DNA of 5,968 bases from Streptococcaceae bacterium (GCA_031259195.1 JAIRLR010000045.1:1-5968); one strand, 5' to 3'. Positions 1 through 5,805 are shown, counted from the first letter of the stretch. Notes: generated from the sequence alone by a model not told the origin. Numbers and translations are program-made.

Positions 1-2336
1 GCTCCGTAAACACTTAAAGTCAGTACGCCTTGAAGAAGCCCTTGATAAACAACAGAACTTAGCACACCTCCTGAGAAAAAACTTGCCGCACGCCCACGAG
101 GTTTTTTCTCCATCGCATAAGGCTCTGCTGGCTCAACTCCTAAAGCTATCGCTGGAAAAGTATCAGTTACTAAATTAATCCACAGCAAATGAACCGGCAC
201 CAGCACTCCCCAACCAAATAATGTTGCTAAAAAAATCGTCAACACTTCGGCTGTATTGGCCGAAAGCAAGTACTGAATCGTTTTTTGAATATTGGCAAAA
301 ATCTTGCGCCCTTCTTCAACCGCCACAATAATCGTCGCAAAATTATCATCGGCTAAAACCATATCAGAAGCGCTTTTGGACACTTCTGTACCAGTGATCC
401 CCATGCCAATTCCGATATCCGCTGTTTTCAAAGCCGGTGCATCATTTACGCCATCTCCTGTCATCGCCACCACTTTACCTGCGCGCTGCCATGCTTTAAC
501 AATCCGCACTTTATGCTCAGGAGATACTCTGGCATAAACAGCATACTGCCCAACCTGCTTTTGAAACTCTTCATCCGATAACTCATTTAACTTTGCACCC
601 GTTAAAACGGCATGCTTTGCTGAAAGCTCATCTAAAATACCTAAACGCCAAGCGATCGTTTCTGCTGTATCTTGATGGTCTCCTGTAATCATGATCGGGC
701 GAATACCTGCAACCTTAGCAACTCGCACCGCCTCTTTAGCCCCCTTACGCTCAGGATCAATCATCCCCACAAGTCCTGCAAAAATAAGATCGCTCTCAAG
801 AGTCTTAATTTTCAGCTCAGGAATCTTAGGAACAATTTTATAGCCAAAAGCAAGCACGCGTAAAGCTTGTTTAGCTAAAGTGTGATTAACATTAAAAGTC
901 TGCTGCTGATCACTTTTTGTAAAAGGCAAAGTCTCGCCATTTAATAGCTTATTTTTTACTCGCTGAATCAATTGATCAGGTGCACCTTTAACCGCTACTA
1001 AAAAATTGCCATCGGCTAACTTATGAACTGTTGACATTAATTTACGATCCGAATCAAAAGGCAGCTCAGCAATGCGTGGTTCCGCTTGTAAAAGCTTTGG
1101 TAAAGCATACTGATGATCGATCCCAAACTGAATCAAAGCCGTTTCTGTCGGGTCTCCAATCAAAGATCCATCGTAGGCTATCTTGGTATCATTGGCATAA
1201 TTCATCACTTTCAGAGTCATATCGTTAGGATTAATCATATCAGCTGCTGACTGTAACTCTCCATTGGTATAGATTTTTTCCACCGTCATCTGATTCATTG
1301 TTAGCGTCCCTGTTTTATCAGAGGCAATAATCTGTATTGAGCCCAGCGTTTCAACTGCTGGAAGCTTACGCACAATGGAATTGCGCTTTGCTAAAACCTG
1401 CGTGCCTAATGCTAAAATAATCGTCACAATTGCCGGCATTCCTTCCGGAATCGCGGCAACAGCTAAGGCTACAGAAGTCATTAACCCTTTTAGAAGATCT
1501 CCGCCATGTAAAAAATAAACGAGAAAGGTAATAACTGCGATCAATAAAATAGCTATCGTTAAAACCTTTGAAAGACGATTTAAATTTTGTTTCAATGGCG
1601 TTTGTGTTTCGTCTGCAGCTGCAAGCATACCGGCAATCTTTCCTACTTCAGTATTCATCCCTGTTGCTACAACCACGCCTGCTCCGCGACCATACGTAAC
1701 ATTAGCATTTTGAAAGGCCATATTAAGTCGATCGCCAAGTACTGCCTTAGCATCTACTTTTTGATAGATATTCTTTTCAACAGGAACAGATTCTCCCGTT
1801 AACGCCGCCTCTTCAATTTTTAAACTCGCAGCTTCAAATAAACGCATATCTGCTGGTACCACGTCTCCTGCTTCCAAAAGCACGGCATCCCCTGGCACCA
1901 ATTTCTCAGAGCTGATCTCCTCTATCGTGCCATCCCGTCGCACGCGCGCCAAAGGCGTTGTCATCGACTTTAGAGCATCAATAGCCGCTTCTGCTTTATT
2001 TTCTTGAAGCACACCAAAAACAGCGTTAATCAATACCACAACTAAAATAATAATGGCATCCCTAATATCTTCTCCACCACTAATCACTATCGAAAGAGTC
2101 GCTGCAATCAGCAAAATAATAATCATCAGATCTTTAAATTGATCCAAAAATTTGATAACAATCGAACGCTTCTTACCCTTATCTAAAGCGTTTACACCAT
2201 ACTCTTTAAGACGCCTATCAGCTTCTTTAGCACTTAATCCCTGATCTGAAGATTCCATCTTCATAAAAACAGTATCTACACTTTGAGCATAGAAAGCCTC
2301 TTGCAATTGCCTTTTCTTGCTTAATATTTCAGACAT
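1..2336 (-). CDS. P-type Ca2+-transporting ATPase (P2A/SERCA-like), 3' end off window
   Basis: This is an ATP-driven cation pump of the inner membrane, most likely exporting Ca2+. About 778 codons are visible without a frame break. The start at 2336 follows GGAGG with a 6-base gap. Domains in order: TM1 and TM2 (about 69-86, 92-110); actuator loop TGES at 180-183; TM4 with IPEGMP at 296-301, whose Glu298 is the site-II ligand; phosphorylation motif SDKTGTLT with Asp340; nucleotide-binding KGAP at 450; MITGD ending at Asp553; TGDGVNDAP from 626. TM5 has N694 and E697, and TM6 has N721, T724 and D725. These match the Ca2+ ligands of SERCA at both sites, which is why I prefer Ca2+ over Mg2+ or Na+/K+. 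Family members are usually about 880-900 residues, so the rest of TM7 and TM8-10 are missing only because the window ends. The residue before SDKTG is Ala where many relatives have Cys. It appears to be monocistronic at its 5' end. Substrate is inferred from motifs, not proven. Confidence 0.96.
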   Translation of the reverse strand, partial: MSEILSKKRQLQEAFYAQSVDTVFMKMESSDQGLSAKEADRRLKEYGVNALDKGKKRSIVIKFLDQFKDLMIIILLIAATLSIVISGGEDIRDAIIILVVVLINAVFGVLQENKAEAAIDALKSMTTPLARVRRDGTIEEISSEKLVPGDAVLLEAGDVVPADMRLFEAASLKIEEAALTGESVPVEKNIYQKVDAKAVLGDRLNMAFQNANVTYGRGAGVVVATGMNTEVGKIAGMLAAADETQTPLKQNLNRLSKVLTIAILLIAVITFLVYFLHGGDLLKGLMTSVALAVAAIPEGMPAIVTIILALGTQVLAKRNSIVRKLPAVETLGSIQIIASDKTGTLTMNQMTVEKIYTNGELQSAADMINPNDMTLKVMNYANDTKIAYDGSLIGDPTETALIQFGIDHQYALPKLLQAEPRIAELPFDSDRKLMSTVHKLADGNFLVAVKGAPDQLIQRVKNKLLNGETLPFTKSDQQQTFNVNHTLAKQALRVLAFGYKIVPKIPELKIKTLESDLIFAGLVGMIDPERKGAKEAVRVAKVAGIRPIMITGDHQDTAETIAWRLGILDELSAKHAVLTGAKLNELSDEEFQKQVGQYAVYARVSPEHKVRIVKAWQRAGKVVAMTGDGVNDAPALKTADIGIGMGITGTEVSKSASDMVLADDNFATIIVAVEEGRKIFANIQKTIQYLLSANTAEVLTIFLATLFGWGVLVPVHLLWINLVTDTFPAIALGVEPAEPYAMEKKPRGRAASFFSGGVLSSVVYQGLLQGVLTLSVYG

Positions 2337-2340
2337 CAGT

Positions 2341-2347
2341 TTCCTCC
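2341..2347 (-). promoter_or_regulatory. Shine-Dalgarno of the Ca2+ ATPase gene
   Basis: The minus strand reads GGAGGAA here, ending four bases before the ATG at 2336; the GGAGG core is six bases from it. This near-perfect anti-16S match fixes the start codon. Confidence 0.85.
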
Positions 2348-2371
2348 ATCACCTAATTGCTAACTTTTTTA

Positions 2372-2380
2372 ATTATAGCA
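2372..2380 (-). promoter_or_regulatory. Extended -10 promoter of the Ca2+ ATPase gene
   Basis: The minus strand reads TGCTATAAT, a perfect -10 hexamer with the TGn extension. I see no good -35 at 17 bases, which is common for extended -10 promoters. Transcription would start near 2365, giving a leader of about 30 bases before the ATPase start codon. Confidence 0.6.
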
Positions 2381-2516
2381 ATTCAAAGCAAAAAAAAATC
2401 GTTTAATAGGCAGTTGCTAAATAGCATCTGTTCTTCTTTGATAAAAATTAAAATTTTATATTAAGAAACTTGTGTTCTATCTAACTCACTCATATACTGG
2501 GGCGCACAAAGAGTGC

Positions 2517-2615
2517 CTACAGATCATAAAGTCTGGGATTTGTTCGCTTTTTGAACGCTTCTAACTCAGGGTGAATCGCATCAATTCTTCGCGTAATGTT
2601 ACTTGGATATCTCAT
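2517..2615 (-). pseudogene. IS5-family transposase, N-terminal remnant
   Basis: From the ATG at 2615 the minus strand encodes 32 residues beginning MRYPSNITRR and continuing with IHPELEAFKKRTNPRLYDL before an in-frame TAG. This matches the N-terminus common in IS5-family transposases of Lactobacillales, of the form YPSNITR..F..I.P.LE..RK.T.PR..DLYDVF. The TAG sits where that family has the Tyr of DLY. Beyond it a frame-shifted trace reading FCAP may continue the family's FCA motif, then similarity is lost. The DDE catalytic part is absent, so this is a dead fragment. The adjoining terminal repeat at 2631-2684 is the left end of the same element. Family assignment is from memory of the motif; a database search would settle the subgroup. 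Confidence 0.75.
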
Positions 2616-2630
2616 TTTAATTCATCTTAT

Positions 2631-2684
2631 CTATTTCGTTTTTGAATAGGTTATAACAGATTTATGAGACAAGTTAACAGGTTC
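2631..2684 (-). mobile_element. IS end (copy A), left terminal region of the IS5-family remnant
   Basis: Read on the minus strand from 2684, the tip is GAACCTGTTAAC and runs inward for 54 bases to CGAAATAG, followed by the transposase start at 2615. The copy at 3144-3197 in opposite orientation matches at 50 of 54 positions. The base triplet just outside the tip is TTA (2685-2687), fitting the TNA target duplication of one IS5 subgroup. Its promoter -10 has drifted to TATAAC. Confidence 0.8.
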
Positions 2685-2708
2685 TTATTGCAGCTATCTA
2701 TAATCTTA

Positions 2709-2863
2709 GAACCTGTTAACGCTCTCTCTATTGATGGATCCCGTTATACAAGTTGTAATCAAGCAAAGCTTGAACAAATCGTAAAGAACCCGACAGGTCT
2801 TTTGACGAAGAAAGGCAAAAAATTACCAGAAAAGTCACAATTAGGCAGATCGTTAACAGGCTC
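2709..2863. mobile_element. 155-bp MITE-like element with GARCCTGTTAACG tips
   Basis: The left end reads GAACCTGTTAACG and the right end, on the other strand, GAGCCTGTTAACG. Weaker pairing extends the inverted repeats to about 24 bases. The unit is flanked on both sides by TTA (2706-2708 and 2864-2866), as expected for a 3-bp target duplication. The first 12 bases equal the tips of the IS copies at 2684 and 3144, but the inside differs and has no transposase. It is best read as a non-autonomous element mobilised by the same IS5-type transposase, or as two IS right ends joined by deletion. I recognise no coding content. Confidence 0.6.
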
Positions 2864-3033
2864 TTATTTTGGGATAATAAAGTTTGAAAAGAGGTCTATT
2901 GTGAAAATAGTTTACATAAAAAACTTTTCTGGAAAATTTTCTATACAATAACTCCATCAAAGAAATAATTGAAGTTAAAGTTTAAAAGAAATTTTTAATT
3001 CATTTTAACAATTTCAATTTATTTTTTTGTAAG

Positions 3034-3067
3034 CAAGTATTTATTTTTCCCCCAATTTAAATACTTG
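3034..3067. repeat. Perfect 10-bp inverted repeat
   Basis: CAAGTATTTA at 3034-3043 is the exact reverse complement of TAAATACTTG at 3058-3067, with a 14-base T/C-rich loop. No T-run follows, so it does not look like a terminator. It could be an operator or an mRNA hairpin, but no gene starts beside it. Confidence 0.4.
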
Positions 3068-3106
3068 TGATCATATTCTGTAATATTGTAAAAACCTATT
3101 AAAAAC

Positions 3107-3138
3107 AAAAGAGCGAGATTTGCCCTTCGCTCTTTTTT
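3107..3138. terminator. Factor-independent terminator, probably bidirectional
   Basis: AAAAGAGCGA (3107-3116) pairs perfectly with TCGCTCTTTT (3127-3136) around a 10-base loop. On the plus strand the stem runs into a T-tract; on the minus strand it is followed by TTTTGTTTTT. It lies about 190 bases past the stop of the exported-protein gene, with an IS end between them. It may therefore be that gene's original terminator, separated from it by the insertion. This link is inferred. Confidence 0.75.
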
Positions 3139-3143
3139 GCTTA

Positions 3144-3197
3144 GAGCCTGTTAATTTGTCTCATAAATTTGTTATAATCTATTCAAAAACGAAATAG
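3144..3197 (+). mobile_element. IS end (copy D), inverted relative to copy A
   Basis: The tip GAGCCTGTTAA begins at 3144, just after TTA (3141-3143), and the element faces right. It matches the reverse complement of 2631-2684 at 50 of 54 bases. Similarity stops close to GAAATAG at 3197; an AAAGGTGG ribosome-site-like string follows, but no transposase start does. Unlike copy A it keeps an intact TGTTATAAT extended -10 (3170-3178), so it could still fire a transcript rightward, antisense to the 3' end of the exported-protein gene. Confidence 0.75.
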
Positions 3198-3249
3198 AAA
3201 GGTGGTAATTCTCACAAGTTAAAACCGCCTTGCAAAAATTGCCACTTTC
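3197..3249 (+). repeat. Imperfect hairpin at the IS end junction
   Basis: GAAAGGTGGTAATT (3197-3210) can pair with AATTGCCACTTTC (3237-3249) over 13 base pairs with one bulged G and one G-U pair. The loop is 26 bases. A T-rich stretch follows on the plus strand. It may be a weak terminator of transcripts from the IS-end promoter, or chance. Confidence 0.35.
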
Positions 3250-3328
3250 ATTTTTATCTATCTTTACCAACCAACGAAAAAAGCAAATTAAGTTGGGGAG
3301 TTACGCACTTTACTTGATAAAGCCTTTT

Positions 3329-3973
3329 TTATTCATCTACAAAGGCAGTAAACCATTCATTTTGAATTATAACATTGTATCTGCTAAAATATTTCTTTTT
3401 AAGCGGGATTATTTGAGAAAATTTCTTGTTATTTAAACCATTTTTTATATTCTGAAATTCAGTTTTTGTTTCCTCAACTTTGTTTAAAATAGCAGTTAAG
3501 TCAGCTGTTTTTGTTTCTAGATCTGTTAATGACCATTTAGCTTCATGTAAGCATATAGCATGTAATCCATCATAAACATCAGACATTAAGCTCTTAATAT
3601 AGTCTGCCATGATATTTAATTCAACTATAGCATCCCACTCTAGAAGTTGACCAAATTTATTTCTAACTTCAGGTAACTCGCGAGTTACTAAACATTGATA
3701 TTGGTCATAAGTATAGTTATTACTAGCTGATAATGAAGCATCAAGAGTGTTATATCGATCTCTCACAGATGAGATTTGTTGAACAACAGCACTTTTTCTA
3801 CCAGTTGTTACTTGACGATCAAACCTGCTAGTAGAATCCCACCATGTTAATGGCAACTGCTCTGAGCTAGCTGGAGTTGCTTCTCCAAATTGTTGCGCTT
3901 TAGCTGGCACAGTACAAGCTAAAGGAGCTAGAAGTATTAAACCAAAAACTAATTTTTTAAACTTTTTATTCAT
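3329..3973 (-). CDS. Predicted exported protein of unknown family (214 aa)
   Basis: I do not recognise this protein. The N-terminus has a lysine-rich start (MNKKFKK), a hydrophobic core at about 8-20 and a signal-peptidase-I-like AKA at 24-26 before Gln27, so it is probably secreted or surface-located. The Cys at 20 lies in PLAC, a poor lipobox, so lipoprotein processing is less likely. The mature part is about 188 residues and mostly helical in character, with a heptad-like, Lys/Glu-rich stretch at about 150-180. It has only two cysteines (94, 141), which could form one disulfide, and no later membrane segment. The start at 3973 is supported by GGGAG seven bases upstream, and a strong promoter lies at 4102-4130. 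It stands alone between IS debris and the tRNA operon terminator, all on the same strand. Such positions next to tRNA arrays often carry strain-specific genes. Confidence 0.8.
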   Translation of the reverse strand: MNKKFKKLVFGLILLAPLACTVPAKAQQFGEATPASSEQLPLTWWDSTSRFDRQVTTGRKSAVVQQISSVRDRYNTLDASLSASNNYTYDQYQCLVTRELPEVRNKFGQLLEWDAIVELNIMADYIKSLMSDVYDGLHAICLHEAKWSLTDLETKTADLTAILNKVEETKTEFQNIKNGLNNKKFSQIIPLKKKYFSRYNVIIQNEWFTAFVDE

Positions 3974-4101
3974 TCGCTTTCTCCCATCTTACTTAAACTT
4001 ATTATTGAAATTTTTAATCCATTCCTTACGTAAATAAGTATAAAGGGTTTTAAATCGATTAATGCGAATTTGAAGAAAATTACCCATTTTAAAAATTAGC
4101 G

Positions 4102-4130
4102 ATTATCGTAAATAAGCAAAAACCTGTCAA
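4102..4130 (-). promoter_or_regulatory. Near-consensus sigma-A promoter for the exported-protein gene
   Basis: The minus strand reads TTGACA (4125-4130), a 17-base spacer, then GATAAT (4102-4107). The -35 is perfect and the -10 differs at one base. Transcription would begin near 4095 and leave an AT-rich leader of about 120 bases before the ATG at 3973. A second weaker -10-like TATACT lies within that leader at 4037-4042. The only gene downstream on this strand is the exported protein. Confidence 0.7.
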
Positions 4131-4263
4131 CAGCGCCTTTTTCTAAAATATTCACAAACACTCATATCGAACAAATGTATAAAATATTCTACATTTTTAT
4201 GAATTAGCATTATTTAATAACATAATAATTACTGTAATTTCTACGGATTTTTCTAAAGAAGAA

Positions 4264-4326
4264 TAAAAAAAGAAACCACTAAACTGCTAGCAACCTACTC
4301 AACATAATTAACAAAAGTGGTTTCTT
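4264..4326 (-). terminator. Terminator of the rRNA-tRNA operon
   Basis: Just past the last tRNA (Ile) the minus strand has AAGAAACCACT (4316-4326), pairing perfectly over 11 bases with AGTGGTTTCTT (4270-4280), followed by a T-run at 4264-4270. The loop is unusually long, 35 bases, and contains the palindrome TGCTAGCA. Position and poly-T tail mark the end of the operon. Confidence 0.8.
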
Positions 4327-4355
4327 ATGGAAAATATTGACTCAAATCCAGTATA

Positions 4356-4429
<74 letters not shown>

Positions 4430-4473
4430 CTTTTCCTTTTCTTAAAATCTGCTCAATACTCTACAAACTTTAA

Positions 4474-4542
4474 AGCGGGGAATAAAAATCGAACTCGGAG
4501 CAACATTGGAAGGCTGTAGTTTTACCACTAAACTACAGCTGC
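4474..4542 (-). pseudogene. Degenerate tRNA-Gly(UCC)
   Basis: The 5' half from the D arm through the anticodon loop CTTCCAA is identical over 32 bases to the intact tRNA-Gly at 5226-5296. The 3' half has lost two bases after the anticodon loop and carries many substitutions. The anticodon stem and T stem no longer pair, and the acceptor ends (GCAGCTG against TCCCCGC) mismatch. Phe-Gly-Ile is the usual place for this gene in Bacilli arrays, so this appears to be the ancestral copy, now dead. Confidence 0.85.
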
Positions 4543-4545
4543 AAA

Positions 4546-4618
4546 TGGTTCGAGACGGACTTGAACCGCCGACGCATGGAGCTTCAATCCAACGCTCTAC
4601 CAACTGAGCTACCGAACC
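4546..4618 (-). tRNA. tRNA-Phe(GAA)
   Basis: Acceptor GGTTCGG pairs with TCGAACC, including one G-U. The T arm is GGCGG-TTCAAGT-CCGTC and base 73 is A. The anticodon loop TTGAAGC gives GAA. The anticodon stem TTGGA/TCCAT has a U-U mismatch at its outermost pair, so it is slightly weakened but probably usable. Confidence 0.9.
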
Positions 4619-4630
4619 AATTTAACACAA

Positions 4631-4705
4631 CGGTCTCGACGGGAATTGAACCCGCGATCTTCGCCATGAAAGAATGATGTGATAACCGCTACACTTACGG
4701 GATCC
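4631..4705 (-). pseudogene. Degenerate tRNA in the Asp slot, anticodon reads UUC
   Basis: It sits between fMet and Phe, where Bacilli carry tRNA-Asp. The D arm, the variable stretch AGATC, the T arm GCGGG-TTCAATT-CCCGT and G73 are Asp-like. The anticodon loop however is CTTTCAT, giving UUC (Glu). The anticodon stem TCATT/GGCGA has an A-C mismatch and two G-U pairs. The 5' acceptor reads GGATCCCG instead of the GGTCTCG needed to pair with CGAGACC, and an extra A follows TA, which suggests two single-base insertions. With 75 bases and a broken acceptor it is probably dead. An automatic caller may label it tRNA-Glu. Confidence 0.75.
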
Positions 4706-4713
4706 ATCAGGAA

Positions 4714-4787
<74 letters not shown>

Positions 4788-4856
4788 ATGATATCAAAAT
4801 AACTTTTTTCCAAATTGCTAATTGTCTAAAAAATCATTAAGCATTCTGAAAAACAA

Positions 4857-4946
4857 AGGAGGATAAGGGATTCGAACCCTTGCGCGCTTTTACACGCCTG
4901 ACGGTTTTCAAGACCGTTCCCTTCAGCCAGACTTGGGTAATCCTCC
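4857..4946 (-). tRNA. tRNA-Ser(UGA)
   Basis: At 90 bases it has the long variable arm (GCGT/GCGC stem) of class II tRNAs. The anticodon loop CTTGAAA gives UGA and acceptor GGAGGAT/ATCCTCC is perfect. The discriminator is U73, where bacterial tRNA-Ser normally has G73. About 70 bases with no recognisable feature separate it from fMet. Confidence 0.93.
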
Positions 4947-4954
4947 ACAGATAA

Positions 4955-5028
4955 TGGACCCTGCAGGACTCGAACCTGCGACCGGACGGTTATGAGCCGT
5001 CTGCTCTAACCAACTGAGCTAAAGGTCC
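4955..5028 (-). tRNA. tRNA-Ile2 (CAU, lysidine-modified)
   Basis: The anticodon loop is CTCATAA, so CAU. The acceptor GGACCTT and body match the Bacillus gene in the same array slot that serves as tRNA-Ile for AUA after lysidine modification by TilS. It lacks the initiator C1-A72 mismatch and differs from the elongator Met next to it. All stems pair and base 73 is A. Confidence 0.85.
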
Positions 5029-5040
5029 AAGTATTTAAAA

Positions 5041-5114
5041 TAGCGGCGAAGGGGATCGAACCCCCGACCTCCCGGGTATGAACCGAACGCTCTAGCCAGC
5101 TGAGCTACACCGCT
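5041..5114 (-). tRNA. Elongator tRNA-Met(CAU)
   Basis: Anticodon loop TTCATAC and the body closely follow the Bacillus elongator tRNA-Met. Here pair 1-72 is A-U. The anticodon stem TTCGG/CCGGG contains two G-U pairs. A73 is present. Confidence 0.9.
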
Positions 5115-5135
5115 ATTACCAAATAAACATAAAAA

Positions 5136-5209
5136 TCGGGAAGACAGGATTCGAACCTGCGGCCCCTTGGTCCCAAACCAAGAGCTCTACCAAGCTGAGC
5201 TACTTCCCG
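5136..5209 (-). tRNA. tRNA-Pro(UGG)
   Basis: Acceptor CGGGAAG pairs with CTTCCCG. The anticodon loop TTTGGGA gives UGG. All stems pair and base 73 is A. The Ala gene that follows Pro in Bacillus is absent, as in Lactobacillales. Confidence 0.95.
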
Positions 5210-5225
5210 ATGTAATAAAGATAAG

Positions 5226-5296
5226 AGCGGGTGACGAGAATCGAACTCGCGACAACAGCTTGGAAGGCTGTAGTTTTACCACTAAACTACACCCGC
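5226..5296 (-). tRNA. tRNA-Gly(UCC), intact copy
   Basis: At 71 bases, acceptor GCGGGTG pairs with CACCCGC, the anticodon loop is CTTCCAA (UCC) and base 73 is U, as usual for Gly. It lies between Arg and Pro, not a usual position for this gene. It shares an identical 32-base block with the dead copy at 4474-4542. Confidence 0.95.
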
Positions 5297-5301
5297 AATA
5301 A

Positions 5302-5375
5302 TGCACCCTAGAGGAGTCGAACCTCTAACCGCCTGATTCGTAGTCAGGTACTCTATCCAGTTGAGCTAAGGGTGC
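5302..5375 (-). tRNA. tRNA-Arg(ACG)
   Basis: The anticodon loop CTACGAA gives ACG, whose A34 is deaminated to inosine by TadA in bacteria. Acceptor GCACCCT/AGGGTGC is perfect and base 73 is A. Confidence 0.95.
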
Positions 5376-5391
5376 TTATTTTTGGGAAAAA

Positions 5392-5477
5392 TGCCGAGGA
5401 CCGGAATCGAACCGGTACGGTAATAATTTACCGCAGGATTTTAAGTCCTGTGCGTCTGCCAGTTCCGCCACCCCGGC
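5392..5477 (-). tRNA. tRNA-Leu(UAA)
   Basis: It is 86 bases, with a long variable arm (CGGTAA/TTACCG). Anticodon loop CTTAAAA gives UAA. Acceptor GCCGGGG pairs with CCTCGGC, with one G-U. Base 73 is A. Confidence 0.95.
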
Positions 5478-5488
5478 TTAGAACTTAA

Positions 5489-5560
5489 AGCGAAAGACGG
5501 GATTCGAACCCGCGACCCCCACCTTGGCAAGGTGATGTTCTACCACTGAACTACTTTCGC
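5489..5560 (-). tRNA. tRNA-Gly(GCC)
   Basis: Acceptor GCGAAAG/CTTTCGC is perfect, the anticodon loop TTGCCAA gives GCC, and base 73 is U. Confidence 0.95.
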
Positions 5561-5564
5561 AAAG

Positions 5565-5638
5565 TGCCGGCTAAAGGACTTGAACCCTTGACCCTCTGAT
5601 TACAAATCAGATGCTCTACCCAACTGAGCTAAGCCGGC
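5565..5638 (-). tRNA. tRNA-Thr(UGU)
   Basis: Acceptor GCCGGCT/AGCCGGC is perfect, the anticodon loop TTTGTAA gives UGU, and base 73 is A. Only four bases separate it from tRNA-Gly. Confidence 0.95.
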
Positions 5639-5644
5639 CTAAAG

Positions 5645-5726
5645 TGCAGGTGAAGGGACTTGAACCCCCACGCCTTGCGGCGCCAGATCCTAAATCTGGT
5701 GCGTCTGCCAATTCCGCCACACCCGC
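5645..5726 (-). tRNA. tRNA-Leu(UAG)
   Basis: It is 82 bases with a long variable arm (CGCC/GGCG). The anticodon loop TTTAGGA gives UAG. Acceptor GCGGGTG pairs with CACCTGC, with one G-U. Base 73 is A. Confidence 0.95.
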
Positions 5727-5732
5727 AAAAAA

Positions 5733-5805
5733 TGAGTCGTACAGGATTCGAACCTGTGACCCTCTGATTAAAAGTCAGATGCTCTACCAACTGAGCTAAC
5801 GACTC
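5733..5805 (-). tRNA. tRNA-Lys(UUU)
   Basis: Acceptor GAGTCGT/ACGACTC is perfect, the anticodon loop CTTTTAA gives UUU, and base 73 is A. Its first base directly follows the last possible base of the damaged tRNA-Val, with no spacer. Confidence 0.95.

Larger units (their letters stand above)
2337..3328. other. Gene-poor intergenic region with mobile-element debris
   Basis: No intact gene is visible on either strand. Apart from the ATPase leader, the stretch holds a transposase stub, two outward-facing IS ends, a short MITE-like unit, two hairpins and a terminator, each listed separately. The rest, especially 2867-3106 and 3250-3328, is AT-rich with no recognisable coding or RNA signal. A reading frame at 2664-2951 crosses IS and MITE boundaries and has no ribosome site, so it is not called as a gene. 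Confidence 0.7.

Noticed and set aside
1300..1325. Ala instead of Cys before SDKTGTLT in the ATPase, as possible loss of function
   Set aside because: The catalytic Asp340 and the rest of the motif are intact and Ala occurs here in family members.
292..1802. Several plus-strand frames of 63-81 codons (292-537, 672-863, 1031-1228, 1587-1802)
   Set aside because: All lie antisense within the Ca2+ ATPase gene, whose motifs are continuous on the other strand.
2664..2951. Plus-strand frame of 95 codons
   Set aside because: It begins inside an IS end, crosses the MITE-like unit, has no ribosome site and no recognisable motif; best seen as chance reading through repeats.
3311..3328. Small hairpin CTTTA-TAAAG followed by T-run as a plus-strand terminator
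   Set aside because: The stem is only five AT-rich pairs with no plus-strand gene upstream; too weak to call.
3230..3436. Plus-strand frame of 68 codons
   Set aside because: It overlaps the 3' end of the minus-strand exported-protein gene, has no ribosome site and low-complexity composition.
5611..5799. Plus-strand frame with RIRTCDPLIKSQMLYQLS-like peptide
   Set aside because: Antisense reading of tRNA-Thr, Leu and Lys; not a gene.
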